Source: Amycolatopsis oliviviridis
GTDB taxonomy: Bacteria; Actinomycetota; Actinomycetes; Mycobacteriales; Pseudonocardiaceae
Length of the DNA: 64,000 bases
NCBI RefSeq assembly: GCF_014654365.1
Contig: NZ_BNAY01000001.1
Coordinates: 744,001 to 808,000, forward strand
Reading direction: 5' to 3'
Positions 48,421 through 58,100 of the stretch are shown piece by piece. Numbering within the stretch: the stretch's first letter is position 1; each line of letters starts with the position of its first letter. The position numbers and the translations under genes were made by a program. Below the pieces are notes generated by a model. That model worked only from the letters and a program-made list of their open reading frames with translations, was not told the DNA's origin and searched no databases.

Positions 48421-48598
48421 CGACCAGGCGGGTATTCACCGTTGAGCATGTCCGATCGCCTTCGCTCAGGGCGAACCAGGCATAGGTGCCGTAATACGAC
48501 ATTCAGGGCAAGACGCCGCGACGTCGGCGTGATCGTGTCTCGGCTACCGTGGGGTACGGAACGTCGAAACGCGCAAGATCCGATCGTGAGGGGGAGCC

Positions 48599-49279
48599 GT
48601 GACCGAACCGTCCACACTGGACGGACTCGCCGCCGTGCTGTGGGATATGGACGGCACGCTGGTCGACTCGGAGAAGCTGTGGGACGTCGCCCTCTACGAG
48701 GCCGTCGAGACCCTCGGCGGCACGCTGACCGAGGAGCAGCGCCTGAGCCTCGTCGGGTCCAATATGGACGACACGGCCGCGTTCCTCCTCGAAGTGTGCG
48801 GCAAACCCGTCGATCCCGAGTCGATCGCGGAGATGGGCGAGTGGATCCGCAAGCGGACGGCCAACCTCTTCGACGGTCCGCTCCCGTGGCGTCCCGGCGC
48901 GCAGGAGCTGCTGGAACTGTTGCGCGCCAAGGGTGTCCCGATGGCGCTGGTCACCTCCACCGAACGGTCGCTGACCGAACTCGCGCTCAACACGATCGGC
49001 CGCGAGTACTTCGCCGCCACTGTCTGCGGTGACGAGGTCGATGGTCTGAACAAGCCGGACGCGCGGCCGTATCGGCTGGCGACGGAGTTGCTGGGGGTCC
49101 CGGCTTCCCGGTGCGTCGCGATCGAGGATTCCCCGCCGGGCGCGGCGTCCGCCGCCGCGGCGGGCTGCACGGTCGTGGTGATCCCGAACGACGTCGACGT
49201 CGAACCGGGGGAGCGGCGCGTGTTCCGCTCGTCGCTGGTCGGCCTCGACGTGCCCACGCTGACCGCGCTGCTGCCCTGA
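48599..49279 (+). CDS. HAD-superfamily hydrolase (beta-phosphoglucomutase-like)
   Basis: A 226-residue haloacid-dehalogenase phosphatase or mutase. Motif I DMDGTLVDSE has both Asp residues, motif II is VTSTERS, and motif IV is AIEDSPPGAASAAAAGC. A helical cap of subclass I is inserted after motif I. Actinobacterial relatives next to PAC2 genes are annotated only as HAD phosphatases. GTG start with GGGGGAG upstream. Substrate unknown. Confidence 0.9.
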   Translation: MTEPSTLDGLAAVLWDMDGTLVDSEKLWDVALYEAVETLGGTLTEEQRLSLVGSNMDDTAAFLLEVCGKPVDPESIAEMGEWIRKRTANLFDGPLPWRPGAQELLELLRAKGVPMALVTSTERSLTELALNTIGREYFAATVCGDEVDGLNKPDARPYRLATELLGVPASRCVAIEDSPPGAASAAAAGCTVVVIPNDVDVEPGERRVFRSSLVGLDVPTLTALLP

Positions 49280-49323
49280 CCGCCATGTCGCGTTTCCGCT
49301 AGACCTCACCCCTGGTGGTCGGT

Positions 49324-49329
49324 GATGCT
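49324..49329 (+). promoter_or_regulatory. Possible leaderless -10 GATGCT for alkA
   Basis: GATGCT, 6 bases, then GTG at 49336. Weaker than the other examples. Confidence 0.3.
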
Positions 49330-49335
49330 GGCCTG

Positions 49336-50799
49336 GTGCATGAGGATTTCGAGCGCTGCGTACGGGCGGTCCAGGCGAAGGACGCCCGCTTTGACGGCTG
49401 GTTCTTCACCGCCGTCCTGACGACGCGGATCTATTGCCGGGCGAGCTGTCCCGTCGTCCCGCCCAAACCGGAGAACATGTCGTTCTACCCGAGCGCGGCG
49501 GCCGCTCAGGAGGCCGGGTTCCGCGCCTGCAAACGGTGCAGGCCGGACGCGAGTCCCGGTTCACCGCAGTGGAACGAGCGGGCGGACCTGGTGGCCAGGG
49601 CGATGCGGCTGATCGCCGACGGCGTCGTCGACACCGACGGCGTGAGCGGGCTGGCCGCCCGGCTCGGGTACAGCGTCCGGCAGGTCGAGCGGCACGTGCG
49701 CGCCGAACTCGGCGCGGGCCCGCTCAGCCTCGCCCGTGCGCAGCGCGCGCAGACGGCACGGCTGCTGATCGAGACGACCGGGCTGTCGATGATCGACGTC
49801 GCCCTCGCCGCGGGGTTCGGCAGCGTCCGGACCTTCAACGACACCGTCCGCGAGGTGTTCGCGCTGTCGCCGACCGAACTGCGGGCCCGCGTGCGCACCG
49901 CGCCGGCGACCGCGCCCGGGACGCTGAACCTGCGCTTGCCGTACCGCAAGCCGTTGTTCCCGGACAACCTCTTCGGGCATCTGGTCGCGACCGGCGTCCC
50001 CGGTGTCGAGGAGTGGCGTGACGGCGCGTACCGGCGGACGCTGCGGTTGCCGCACGGTCCGGCCGTCGTCGCGCTCAAACCCGAAGACGGCTTCATCGGC
50101 TGCCGGCTGACGCTGTCGGATCTGCGGGACCTCTCGACCGCGATCAGCCGTTGCCGCCGCCTGCTCGACCTCGACGCCGACCCGGTCGCGGTCGACGACG
50201 CCCTGGCCTCGGACCGGTTGCTCGGACCGCTCGTGACCGCCGCACCGGGCAGGCGGGTGCCGAGGACGGTCGACGGCGACGAGTTCGCCGTCCGCGCGGT
50301 CCTGGGCCAGCAGGTCTCCACCGCCGCCGCCCGGACCCACGCCGCCCGCCTGGTCCTCGCGCACGGCGAGCCCGTCGACGATCCGGAAGGCGGTCTTACC
50401 CACGTCTTCCCGGACGCCGCCGCGCTCGCGGAGCTCGACCCGGGAAGCCTGGCGATGCCGCAGAGCCGGAAGCGGACCCTGCTCGGCCTCGTCGCCGAAC
50501 TGAACGGCGGCGAACTCGACCTCGGCGCGGGCAGTGACTGGCAGCGGGCCCGGGAACGGCTGCTCGCGCTGCCCGGTTTCGGCCCGTGGACCGTCGAGAG
50601 CATCGCGATGCGCTCACTCGGCGACCCGGACGCCTTCCTGCCGACCGACCTCGGCGTCAAGGTCGCCGCGAAGGGGCTCGGGCTCGCCCCGGCCGCGTTC
50701 GCCGCGCACGCCGAGCGCTGGCGCCCGTGGCGCGCCTACGCCGTCCAGCATCTCTGGGCGACCGGTGATCACCCGATCAACCGGCTGCCCGCCGCCTGA
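49336..50799 (+). CDS. alkA: Ada-AraC-AlkA fusion: methylphosphotriester sensor and 3-methyladenine DNA glycosylase
   Basis: A 487-residue bifunctional repair protein. The Ada N-terminal zinc domain has Cys34, Cys38, Cys65 and Cys68 (YCRASC and ACKRC); one of these accepts methyl groups from phosphotriesters. An AraC helix-turn-helix follows (LSMIDVALAAGFGSVRTFNDTVREVFALSPTELR, about 140-190). The C-terminal HhH-GPD glycosylase has LPGFGPWTVESIAMR and the catalytic Asp in FLPTDLG. This layout matches M. tuberculosis Rv1317c. The GTG at 49336 gives VHEDFERC, aligning with relatives; a GTG 7 codons earlier is possible. ogt follows 15 bases later in the same operon. Confidence 0.94.
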   Translation: MHEDFERCVRAVQAKDARFDGWFFTAVLTTRIYCRASCPVVPPKPENMSFYPSAAAAQEAGFRACKRCRPDASPGSPQWNERADLVARAMRLIADGVVDTDGVSGLAARLGYSVRQVERHVRAELGAGPLSLARAQRAQTARLLIETTGLSMIDVALAAGFGSVRTFNDTVREVFALSPTELRARVRTAPATAPGTLNLRLPYRKPLFPDNLFGHLVATGVPGVEEWRDGAYRRTLRLPHGPAVVALKPEDGFIGCRLTLSDLRDLSTAISRCRRLLDLDADPVAVDDALASDRLLGPLVTAAPGRRVPRTVDGDEFAVRAVLGQQVSTAAARTHAARLVLAHGEPVDDPEGGLTHVFPDAAALAELDPGSLAMPQSRKRTLLGLVAELNGGELDLGAGSDWQRARERLLALPGFGPWTVESIAMRSLGDPDAFLPTDLGVKVAAKGLGLAPAAFAAHAERWRPWRAYAVQHLWATGDHPINRLPAA

Positions 50800-50814
50800 G
50801 TCCTGAGGAGCTCC

Positions 50815-51306
50815 ATGCGCACGCACACCGTCATCGACAGCCCGTACGACCGGCTGACCCTGGTCGCGGAGGGCGACAGCCTCCGCGGGCTGTACATGGT
50901 CCAGCAGCGGCATCGTCCGGCCGAGGAGAGCTTCGGCCACCCGGATCCGGGCGCGCCGATCTTCGTGGAGACCGAGAGACAGCTCAAGGAGTACTTCGCC
51001 GGGCAGCGGAAGGACTTCGATCTTCCGCTGAGCTTCGGCGGCACCGACTTCCAGCGGATGGTCTGGGAAGGCCTGCTCGGGATCCCTTATGGCGAGACGG
51101 TCTCCTACGGCGAACTCGCCGACCGGCTCGGCAGGCCCACGGCGTCACGCGCGGTCGGGCTCGCGAACGGGAAGAACCCGATCGGCATCATCGTGCCGTG
51201 CCATCGCGTGATCGGTTCCAACGGCGATCTGACCGGTTACGGCGGTGGTGTCGAACGGAAGCGGCACCTGCTCGACTTCGAGCGGGGTGGCGCGGCGCTG
51301 TTCTGA
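50815..51306 (+). CDS. ogt: Methylated-DNA-[protein]-cysteine S-methyltransferase
   Basis: A 163-residue O6-alkylguanine repair protein. It accepts the alkyl group on Cys129 in the motif [40 protein letters not shown] forms the DNA-binding helix-turn-helix and ends with [19 protein letters not shown] start with GAGGAG upstream. It is co-transcribed with the Ada-AlkA fusion, giving an adaptive alkylation-repair operon as in M. tuberculosis Rv1316c-Rv1317c. Confidence 0.96.
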   Translation: MRTHTVIDSPYDRLTLVAEGDSLRGLYMVQQRHRPAEESFGHPDPGAPIFVETERQLKEYFAGQRKDFDLPLSFGGTDFQRMVWEGLLGIPYGETVSYGELADRLGRPTASRAVGLANGKNPIGIIVPCHRVIGSNGDLTGYGGGVERKRHLLDFERGGAALF

Positions 51307-51378
51307 GGTGTGACGCCGACGTCAACACACCGGCCCGGGGCAGCGCGACGCGAGCGCGGATGGAAGGATCTCCAGACT

Positions 51379-51642
51379 GTGAAGACCTTCGATGAGCTGT
51401 TCGCCGAGCTTGCCGAGCGCGCCCGTACGCGCCCCGACGGTTCCGGCACCGTCGCCGCGCTGGACGCGGGAGTGCACGCACAGGGCAAGAAGGTGCTCGA
51501 AGAGGCGGGCGAGGTGTGGATCGCCGCCGAGCACGAATCCGACGACAGGCTCGCGGAGGAGATTTCACAGCTGCTGTACCGGTTGCAGGTGCTCATGATC
51601 GGCCGTGGCCTGTCGAAAGAGGACGTGTACCGGTACCTGTGA
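51379..51642 (+). CDS. hisE: Phosphoribosyl-ATP pyrophosphohydrolase
   Basis: An 87-residue stand-alone HisE, the second step of histidine synthesis (PR-ATP to PR-AMP). All-alpha MazG-like fold: [33 protein letters not shown] and [16 protein letters not shown] carry the metal-binding Glu/Asp residues. The GTG at 51379 (VKTFDELF) matches relatives; GGAAGGA lies about 10 bases upstream. hisG follows 32 bases later, the hisE-hisG pair seen in mycobacteria. Confidence 0.95.
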   Translation: MKTFDELFAELAERARTRPDGSGTVAALDAGVHAQGKKVLEEAGEVWIAAEHESDDRLAEEISQLLYRLQVLMIGRGLSKEDVYRYL

Positions 51643-51674
51643 CGCGTCCGCGTCCGGAGAACCAAGGAGAAGCA

Positions 51675-52520
51675 ATGCTGCGTGTCGCCGTGCCGAACAA
51701 GGGAGCCCTCGCCGCCGCCGCGTCGGAGATGCTCGGAGAGGCCGGCTACCGCAAGCGACATGAGGCCCGCGATCTGACCGTGCTGGACACGGTCAACGAG
51801 GTCGAGTTCTTCTTCTTGCGCCCCAAGGACATCGCGATCTACGTCGGGTCCGGTGAGCTGGACCTCGGCATCACCGGCCGCGACCTCGCGCTCGACTCCG
51901 GAGCTCCGGTGGAGGAGATCCTCGGCCTCGGCTTCGGCGGGTCCACCTTCCGGTACGCCGCGCCCGCGGGCCGGGACTGGAAGGTCGAGGACCTGCAGGG
52001 CAAGCGGCTCGCGACCTCGTACCCGCGGCTCGTGCGGGAGAACCTGAAGCAGCAGGGAGTGGAGGCGGAGGTCATCCGCCTCGACGGCGCCGTCGAGATC
52101 TCGATCCAGCTCGGCGTGGCCGACGCCATCGCCGACGTCGTCGAGTCCGGGCGTTCGCTGCGCCAGCACAACCTCGTGGCCTTCGCGGATCCGATCTGCG
52201 TGTCGGAGGCGGTGCTGCTCCAGCGGGCGGGGACCGAGCACACCCGGCCGAAGGATCAGCTGAAGGCACGGCTGCAGGGTGTCGTGTTCGCCCAGCACTA
52301 CATGATGCTGGACTACGACTGCCCGCGTTCGCTGCTCGAAGCGGCCATCGCGATCACGCCGGGCCTCGAGTCGCCGACCGTCGCGCCGCTGGCCGACGAG
52401 GACTGGGTGGCCGTGCGGGCGATGGTGCCGCGCAAGGAGGTCAACCGGATCATGGACGAACTCGCCGAGACCGGCGCGAAGGCCGTCTTGGCCTCGGACA
52501 TCCGGGCCTGTCGCCTCTGA
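51675..52520 (+). CDS. hisG: ATP phosphoribosyltransferase (long form)
   Basis: A 281-residue HisG that starts histidine synthesis by joining ATP and [53 protein letters not shown] and [14 protein letters not shown] are family blocks. The C-terminal about 75 residues form the ACT-like histidine feedback domain of the long form, so no HisZ is needed. ATG start with AAGGAGA upstream. A palindrome begins 12 bases after the stop. Confidence 0.97.
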   Translation: MLRVAVPNKGALAAAASEMLGEAGYRKRHEARDLTVLDTVNEVEFFFLRPKDIAIYVGSGELDLGITGRDLALDSGAPVEEILGLGFGGSTFRYAAPAGRDWKVEDLQGKRLATSYPRLVRENLKQQGVEAEVIRLDGAVEISIQLGVADAIADVVESGRSLRQHNLVAFADPICVSEAVLLQRAGTEHTRPKDQLKARLQGVVFAQHYMMLDYDCPRSLLEAAIAITPGLESPTVAPLADEDWVAVRAMVPRKEVNRIMDELAETGAKAVLASDIRACRL

Positions 52521-52532
52521 CCCCGCCTCCAG

Positions 52533-52589
52533 ACGCTATGAAAGGTCCTTTCCTTGCGAAATTTGCAAGGAAAGGACCTTTCATAGCGT
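52533..52589. repeat. 57-base palindrome, 25-bp perfect stem (family member)
   Basis: 52533-52557 pairs with 52565-52589 around a 7-base A/T loop. The arm contains CTATGAAAGGTCCTTTCCTT. It lies between convergent hisG and the parA-like gene. Confidence 0.8.
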
Positions 52590-52631
52590 TCGGTACCGGG
52601 CCGGACGAGAGTCTGAGCGCCGACGTGGCGG

Positions 52632-53567
52632 CTACCGGGGCCGGTTCGGCTTCTTGGGCATCAGGTCGTAGAGCCGCTTCCGGGCGCCGTTGTCGTTGGC
52701 GCTGCGCGTCACCGAGACCTCGGTGATGAAGTCCTCGAAGACGAACTCCTCGTCCGCGGGGACGATCGCCGGGGCCGGATGGTTCTTCGCGTACCCGTCC
52801 AGTGTTTCCGCGATCTCACGGAACGACAGAGCTTGCAGTGTTTCCGGCGCGTACGTCGTCACCGGCACTCCGTGCGCGGCCGCCTCGTTCATCACCACAC
52901 CGAGCGGTACGTGCGACAACATCGGGATCCCGAACGCGTAGAGCTCCTGCAACGCGGCCGCGGCGTAATGCGAGACCGGGCGGCGGTACAGCCCGGGAAC
53001 CAGGCCGTAGTAGGCGATCGGCGGACGGCCGACGGTCTGTTCGACGTAACGCACCTGGTCCGAAAGCAGGCGCAGCGCCCGGATGCTCGTCCGGTCCGGC
53101 TGCACCGGCACGAGGATGCCGTGCGAGGCGGCCAGCGCGTTGTTGGTCAGCACGTCGAGGGCGGGCGGGCAATCGATGATGATGTGGTCGTAGTTCGCGA
53201 ACTGGATGACCCTGGCCAGCTGCCAGCCCGGGACGCGGAACTGGTCCAGCCGCCGGATGAGGTCGAACATTCCCGGCGACGTCGGGATGACGTCGAACGC
53301 GCCACCCCGCCCGAGGTTGCTGCGCGGATGCCGCACCGCGAGTTCCTCGATCGGGCCCTTCCACACCTTGGTCAGGGCTTTTGCCAGGCTGGGCATATCG
53401 GGGGCCACTTCGTCCAGCCCGAGGAGTTCGGTCGTCGCGTGGCCCTGTGGGTCGAGGTCGATCAGCAGCACCCGGCGACCGCGTTCGGCCAAAGCGGCCG
53501 CCGCGCCCACGCTGAGTGAGGTCTTGCCGACCCCGCCTTTCTGGTTGACCACCGAGGTGATCTGCAT
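52632..53567 (-). CDS. ParA-family ATPase, orphan
   Basis: A 311-residue deviant Walker A ATPase. The N terminus has VNQKGGVGKTS (signature Lys), IDLDPQGHATTELLG and IIIDCPPALDVLTNNAL. ParA-type ATPases position plasmids, chromosomes or protein cargos on the nucleoid. No parB-like gene or parS-like repeat is visible nearby, so a role in plasmid or chromosome partition is not supported; cargo positioning is possible. The C-terminal tail is rich in Lys/Arg/Pro (KKPNRPR). ATG start with GGGAG upstream. It sits downstream of a thioesterase-like gene on the same strand. Confidence 0.9.
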   Translation of the reverse strand: MQITSVVNQKGGVGKTSLSVGAAAALAERGRRVLLIDLDPQGHATTELLGLDEVAPDMPSLAKALTKVWKGPIEELAVRHPRSNLGRGGAFDVIPTSPGMFDLIRRLDQFRVPGWQLARVIQFANYDHIIIDCPPALDVLTNNALAASHGILVPVQPDRTSIRALRLLSDQVRYVEQTVGRPPIAYYGLVPGLYRRPVSHYAAAALQELYAFGIPMLSHVPLGVVMNEAAAHGVPVTTYAPETLQALSFREIAETLDGYAKNHPAPAIVPADEEFVFEDFITEVSVTRSANDNGARKRLYDLMPKKPNRPR

Positions 53568-53634
53568 GCCGAAGCGCTCCCTGTGTCTGTTGTTCCGGGA
53601 AGGCTATTGGAAACCCGCCGAGAAAGCGCGTCTA

Positions 53635-54420
53635 TCAGCCCGCCTGTCGCGGTCGCACCAGGAGAGCCTGCGCTCCGGAGGCGACCGGGCCGGAGACGTC
53701 GTGCAGGGTGGTGGTCGCCGTGCCGATGCCGTTCGGGCCGACCAGGGTGGCCGCGTCGACGCCGATCCAGTCGCCCAGCGGCGGCCGGCGCAGGTGCACG
53801 GTCAGCTCGGAGTTGATGAACCACCACTCGCGAGGGTCGAGGAAATTCGAAATCCCGTTGCCCGAGTCGGCCAGGACGAACAGCCGCTGCAACGCGCTCG
53901 GCTTCTCCCCGTCCACGAGGGCGACGCGCTGACGGCCCCAGACCGTCGCGGGCCCGGGCTCGTCGAGCGCGCCCTTGACACGCCGCCACTCGACGGCGTC
54001 CAGGTAGCCGCCGTGCCAGCCTTCCGGCCAGTTCGAAGTCGGGAGGTCGTCCGGTGCCGGCAGCGCGGGCCCCTCCGCCGTGGCCACCTCGGTGGTGTCC
54101 GAGGTCGCGATGCGCCACGCCGAAGCACGGGCGACGACCCGCTCCCCGTGGGACAGTTCGGCCTCCAGCCACTCGACCGACCGGCCCGGGCGTTCCACCC
54201 AGGCCCGCACCGAGAGCTCCTTCAGCGGGGCGGGCCCGAGGATCTCGATCGTCACCCGCGCCAGCTGGCTCACATGCGGCGCTTCGACCGCTTCGAGCGC
54301 GCGGACCAGCAACGCCGAGGGTGGCCCGAAGTGCTGCGCGTCCGGGGTCCACGGGCCGGCGGTGTGCTGGGTCGGGAGGAAGAGGCCCTCGCCAGTCGGT
54401 ACGTAGAAGGCTTCTGTCAC
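53635..54420 (-). CDS. Acyl-CoA thioesterase-like double-hotdog protein
   Basis: A 261-residue protein of the thioesterase (TesB/4HBT_3) type with two hotdog halves: TAGPWTPDAQHFGPPSALLVRALE, in the first half, and SNFLDPREWWFINSELTVHLRRPPLGDWIGVDA in the second. Such proteins cleave acyl-CoA. The GTG at 54418-54420 has TAAGGT 7 bases upstream and no Shine-Dalgarno. Precedes parA by 67 bases on the same strand. Substrate unknown. Confidence 0.85.
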   Translation of the reverse strand: MTEAFYVPTGEGLFLPTQHTAGPWTPDAQHFGPPSALLVRALEAVEAPHVSQLARVTIEILGPAPLKELSVRAWVERPGRSVEWLEAELSHGERVVARASAWRIATSDTTEVATAEGPALPAPDDLPTSNWPEGWHGGYLDAVEWRRVKGALDEPGPATVWGRQRVALVDGEKPSALQRLFVLADSGNGISNFLDPREWWFINSELTVHLRRPPLGDWIGVDAATLVGPNGIGTATTTLHDVSGPVASGAQALLVRPRQAG

Positions 54421-54427
54421 AAAGGGC

Positions 54428-54433
54428 ACCTTA
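54428..54433 (-). promoter_or_regulatory. Leaderless -10 TAAGGT for the thioesterase-like gene
   Basis: TAAGGT on the minus strand, 7 bases, then GTG. It lies between this start and the recB-family stop at 54438. Confidence 0.5.
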
Positions 54434-54437
54434 GGCG

Positions 54438-55331
54438 CTAATCCGCTCGGTCCAATACGGACTCCTCGCCGGGATCCGGCTCCGGCCAGCCGGGATAGGG
54501 CGGGGGAGTGCCGCCGTACTGCGGGCAGAGCGCCTGGTGGTCGCACCACGCGCAGAGTTTGCTCGGATTGGGCCGGAAATCGCCGGTCTTGCCCGCTTTG
54601 AGGATCGCCTGCCAGATCGCTTCCAGCGTGCGCTCGAAGCGGATCAGTTCGCCCTCGTCGGGCGTGTACGCGAGGGACTGGCCATCGGTGAGGTACATCA
54701 GTTTCAGCTGGCGCGGCACGACACCGCGAAGCCGCCAGAGGACCACGGCGTAGAACTTCATCTGGAACATCGCCTTGGCCTCGCCGATCTCGCGGGGCGC
54801 GGCACCGGTCTTGTAGTCGACGACCCGGATCTCGCCGGTCGGCGCCACGTCCAGCCTGTCGACGTAGCCGCGCAGCAACACCCCGGAGCCCAGTTCGATC
54901 TCGACGTGCAGCTCGCACGCTTCGGGCTCCAGCCGACGCGGATCCTCCAGGCCGAAGTAGGTGTCGACGAGCTGCTCCGCCGACGAGAGCCACGAGGTGA
55001 CGGCCTCGGGATCGTCCTGATCGAACAGCTCGATCCACTCCGGACGTTCCGCCGACAGGTCCTCCCACGCCGGCGCGAGGAGTTCCTTGGCCTGCGGAGG
55101 GGTGCGGTCGGCTTGCGGGAGAGAGAACAAGCGTTCCAGCACGGAATGCACCAGGGTGCCGCGAAGCTGGGCCTTCGTCGGGATCTCGGGCAGTCTGTCC
55201 ACCGCGCGGAAACGGTAGAGCAGCGGGCACTGCTTGAAGTCGCTGGCACGCGACGGGGACAGGGCCGGCCGACGGCGCGGGACTTCGGCGCCGGGCGGCG
55301 GATCGGCGGTGACCGTGTCGGTGTCGGGCAT
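54438..55331 (-). CDS. RecB-family PD-(D/E)XK exonuclease with iron-sulfur cysteines
   Basis: A 297-residue stand-alone nuclease, the counterpart of M. tuberculosis Rv2119. It has SPSRASDFKQCPLLYRFRAVD, GTLVHSVLERLF (motif I), VVDYKTG (Asp172, Lys174) and QMKFYAVVLW (Gln190, Tyr194), the PD-(D/E)XK core. Cys35, Cys260, Cys263 and Cys269 reproduce the AddB/Cas4-type [4Fe-4S] pattern. The ATG at 55329-55331 follows TACCCT by 6 bases, a leaderless arrangement. It probably processes single-stranded DNA ends. Conserved next to trmI and an M50 protease in actinobacteria. Confidence 0.93.
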   Translation of the reverse strand: MPDTDTVTADPPPGAEVPRRRPALSPSRASDFKQCPLLYRFRAVDRLPEIPTKAQLRGTLVHSVLERLFSLPQADRTPPQAKELLAPAWEDLSAERPEWIELFDQDDPEAVTSWLSSAEQLVDTYFGLEDPRRLEPEACELHVEIELGSGVLLRGYVDRLDVAPTGEIRVVDYKTGAAPREIGEAKAMFQMKFYAVVLWRLRGVVPRQLKLMYLTDGQSLAYTPDEGELIRFERTLEAIWQAILKAGKTGDFRPNPSKLCAWCDHQALCPQYGGTPPPYPGWPEPDPGEESVLDRAD

Positions 55332-55337
55332 GGGAGG

Positions 55338-55343
55338 AGGGTA
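55338..55343 (-). promoter_or_regulatory. Leaderless -10 TACCCT for the recB-family gene
   Basis: TACCCT on the minus strand, 6 bases, then ATG. Confidence 0.5.
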
Positions 55344-55446
55344 TCGCCGGGTACCGACAGTTCCGGGACCGCGACGCACCGGAGTGGCATGACCGACACC
55401 ACCCGGACGGGCGGGACGGGTTACCGGCACCCCACACCTGGGCATC

Positions 55447-55452
55447 TACGCT
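55447..55452 (+). promoter_or_regulatory. Leaderless -10 TACGCT for the M50 protease gene
   Basis: TACGCT, 7 bases, then ATG at 55460. The divergent recB-family start is 128 bases away. Confidence 0.5.
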
Positions 55453-55459
55453 CTGACAC

Positions 55460-56611
55460 ATGGCGGTGACGGGTGAGCAGGGCCCGCCTCGACGAGGCGT
55501 GGCGCCGGAGGGCGGTCTCCTGCTTTTCCGCGTGTCCGGAATCCCCGTGCTGCTCGCCCCGTCGTGGTGGATCGGCTCCCTGATCATCGTGGTGCTCTAC
55601 ACACCACTGGTCGAACGGTTCCTGCCCGGAGCGACGACGCTGACCTCGTGGCTGCTGGCGGCCGCGTTCGCGGTCCTTCTCGGACTTTCGGTGCTCGCGC
55701 ACGAGCTGGGGCACTGCCTGGTGGCGCTGCGGCTCGGCATCCCCGTCCGGCGCCTGCGCCTCTTCCTGCTCGGCGGCCTTTCCGAGGTCGCCAGGACTCC
55801 CCGGCAGCCGCGGCAGGAAGGCCTCGTCGCCGCCGCGGGACCGGTGGTTTCATTGCTGCTCGGCGGTTTCTGCGGTCTGCTCATGTTCGCCGTCCCGGCG
55901 GAGAGCGCGGCGTGGCTGCTCATCGCCGAATGCGCCGTCGCGAACTTCGCCGTCGGGATCTTCAATCTCCTGCCCGGGCTCCCGCTCGACGGCGGCCGCC
56001 TGGTTCGCGCCGGGGTCTGGGCGGCCACCGGTCGACGGGAAAAGGGCACGCGGGCGGCGGTCGTGGGCGGCGGCATCGTCGCGGCGGGACTGGTCGTCTG
56101 GGCGCTGTGGGGGCTGGCGGCGGGCAGTGAGGACCGCTGGCTGCGGCTCGGTGTCTGCGTCGTGACGGCGTGGTTCGTGATCCTCGGCGCGCGAAGCGAA
56201 CTCGCCGCCGAAACGCGCCGAGGGTGGCCCGAAGGGGTGCGGCTGAGCGAGCTCGTCCGCCCCGTTCTCCAGCTTCCCGCGGAAAGCCCCGTCTCGGACG
56301 CGCTGGCCGCTTCGGCGGGACGTGGGGTGGTCCTGGTGCGTGCCGACGGTGTCGCGGCCGGGCTGCTCGACGAGACGGCGGCCGCGCATCTGGCCGGAAC
56401 GTCGCCGCACGCCCCGGCGGAGCTGGCCGCGGAGCCGATCCGTGCCGACACCGTGCTGCTGTCCTCGGAGTCAGGGGAGGAGATCGCCGAGCGCGTCCGG
56501 GAAACCGCCGCCTGGCAGTTCCTCGTCGTGGACGACGAAGGCAGGCCGGCGGGCGTGCTCCGGCGCGAGGACCTGCGCGCCGCGATGACCCGGAGCCGAC
56601 CCCCGGCGTAG
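55460..56611 (+). CDS. Site-2 protease-like M50 metalloprotease with CBS-like tail
   Basis: A 383-residue intramembrane metalloprotease of the M50B type. HELGH (His81-Glu82-x2-His85) and NLLPGLPLDGG (Asp177) are the zinc-binding and catalytic segments, with about six membrane spans. The C-terminal 130 residues (from VRLSELVRPV) form a CBS-domain-like region. No PDZ domain is present, separating it from Rip1/RseP. It stands between a recB-family nuclease and trmI, a gene order seen in actinobacteria near the ARC ATPase. Substrate unknown. Confidence 0.92.
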   Translation: MAVTGEQGPPRRGVAPEGGLLLFRVSGIPVLLAPSWWIGSLIIVVLYTPLVERFLPGATTLTSWLLAAAFAVLLGLSVLAHELGHCLVALRLGIPVRRLRLFLLGGLSEVARTPRQPRQEGLVAAAGPVVSLLLGGFCGLLMFAVPAESAAWLLIAECAVANFAVGIFNLLPGLPLDGGRLVRAGVWAATGRREKGTRAAVVGGGIVAAGLVVWALWGLAAGSEDRWLRLGVCVVTAWFVILGARSELAAETRRGWPEGVRLSELVRPVLQLPAESPVSDALAASAGRGVVLVRADGVAAGLLDETAAAHLAGTSPHAPAELAAEPIRADTVLLSSESGEEIAERVRETAAWQFLVVDDEGRPAGVLRREDLRAAMTRSRPPA

Positions 56612-57493
<882 letters not shown>

Positions 57494-57526
57494 CCCGGCT
57501 CCTAGGTGTTTGTTGGGTGCCAAGTC

Positions 57527-57575
57527 CGTGAAGGCCCCCTTCCCTCGGCTGAGCCGAGGGAAGGGGGCCTTCACG
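57527..57575. repeat. 49-base palindrome, 23-bp perfect stem (family member)
   Basis: 57527-57549 pairs with 57553-57575 around a 3-base loop. The first 20 arm bases match the palindrome at 27923. It lies between convergent trmI and a minus-strand membrane-anchored protein gene. Confidence 0.8.
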
Positions 57576-57640
57576 CGCGGCCGCAAGTTGCAAGTGGAAC
57601 GGCGCCCCTTGAGCGAGTTTTCGTCAGCGCTCGACAGACA

Positions 57641-58090
57641 TCACGGCACGCACCACTTGCCGTCGCGCTTCTTCAATGGGAAGGGCGTGTCCTTCCGGCC
57701 GCCCGCGCCCTCGACATGCACGGTCACGGTGGCGGAGTCGCCACCGACCTTCGGCGGATCCGGGACGGTCGCGGACACCTTGCCCGCCGCCTCCCACTTC
57801 CGCTTGAGTTCGGCCAGATCGGCCGACGACTGCTGGACGCAGGTGAGTTTGCCGAACGCCGTCGCGTCGTGATTGACGATGGCGGCGGCGATCGCCTTGC
57901 CGACCACCTCGACCGCCGCCACGTCCGGATCCACCGGGACCGGACGGGACGAACTCGGCCACGACGTGGGCGTCGCCGAGTCCGGCGCGGCCGGGTCGGA
58001 GCCGGACGGGGCCACCAGGAGCAGCCCCGCCACGACGCCGACCAGGACCGCGCCGAAGCCGGCGAGAACGGCGATCAGCCTGCTGGACAC
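57641..58090 (-). CDS. Membrane-anchored protein with NTF2-like (DUF4878-type) domain
   Basis: A 149-residue protein with one N-terminal span (IAVLAGFGAVLVGVVAGLLLVA), a Ser/Pro linker and a C-terminal domain beginning VVGKAIAAAIVNHDATAFGKLTC and ending GKWCVP. The two cysteines in that domain may pair. The domain resembles that of the upstream gene, making the two tandem paralogs. GTG start 10 bases after the previous stop. Function unknown. Confidence 0.72.
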   Translation of the reverse strand: MSSRLIAVLAGFGAVLVGVVAGLLLVAPSGSDPAAPDSATPTSWPSSSRPVPVDPDVAAVEVVGKAIAAAIVNHDATAFGKLTCVQQSSADLAELKRKWEAAGKVSATVPDPPKVGGDSATVTVHVEGAGGRKDTPFPLKKRDGKWCVP

Positions 58091-58100
58091 CGGTTCCGGA

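Noticed and set aside
52632..53567. Plasmid or integrated element marked by ParA
   Set aside because: No parB, replication, integrase or transposase gene lies nearby, and flanking genes are conserved chromosomal ones.
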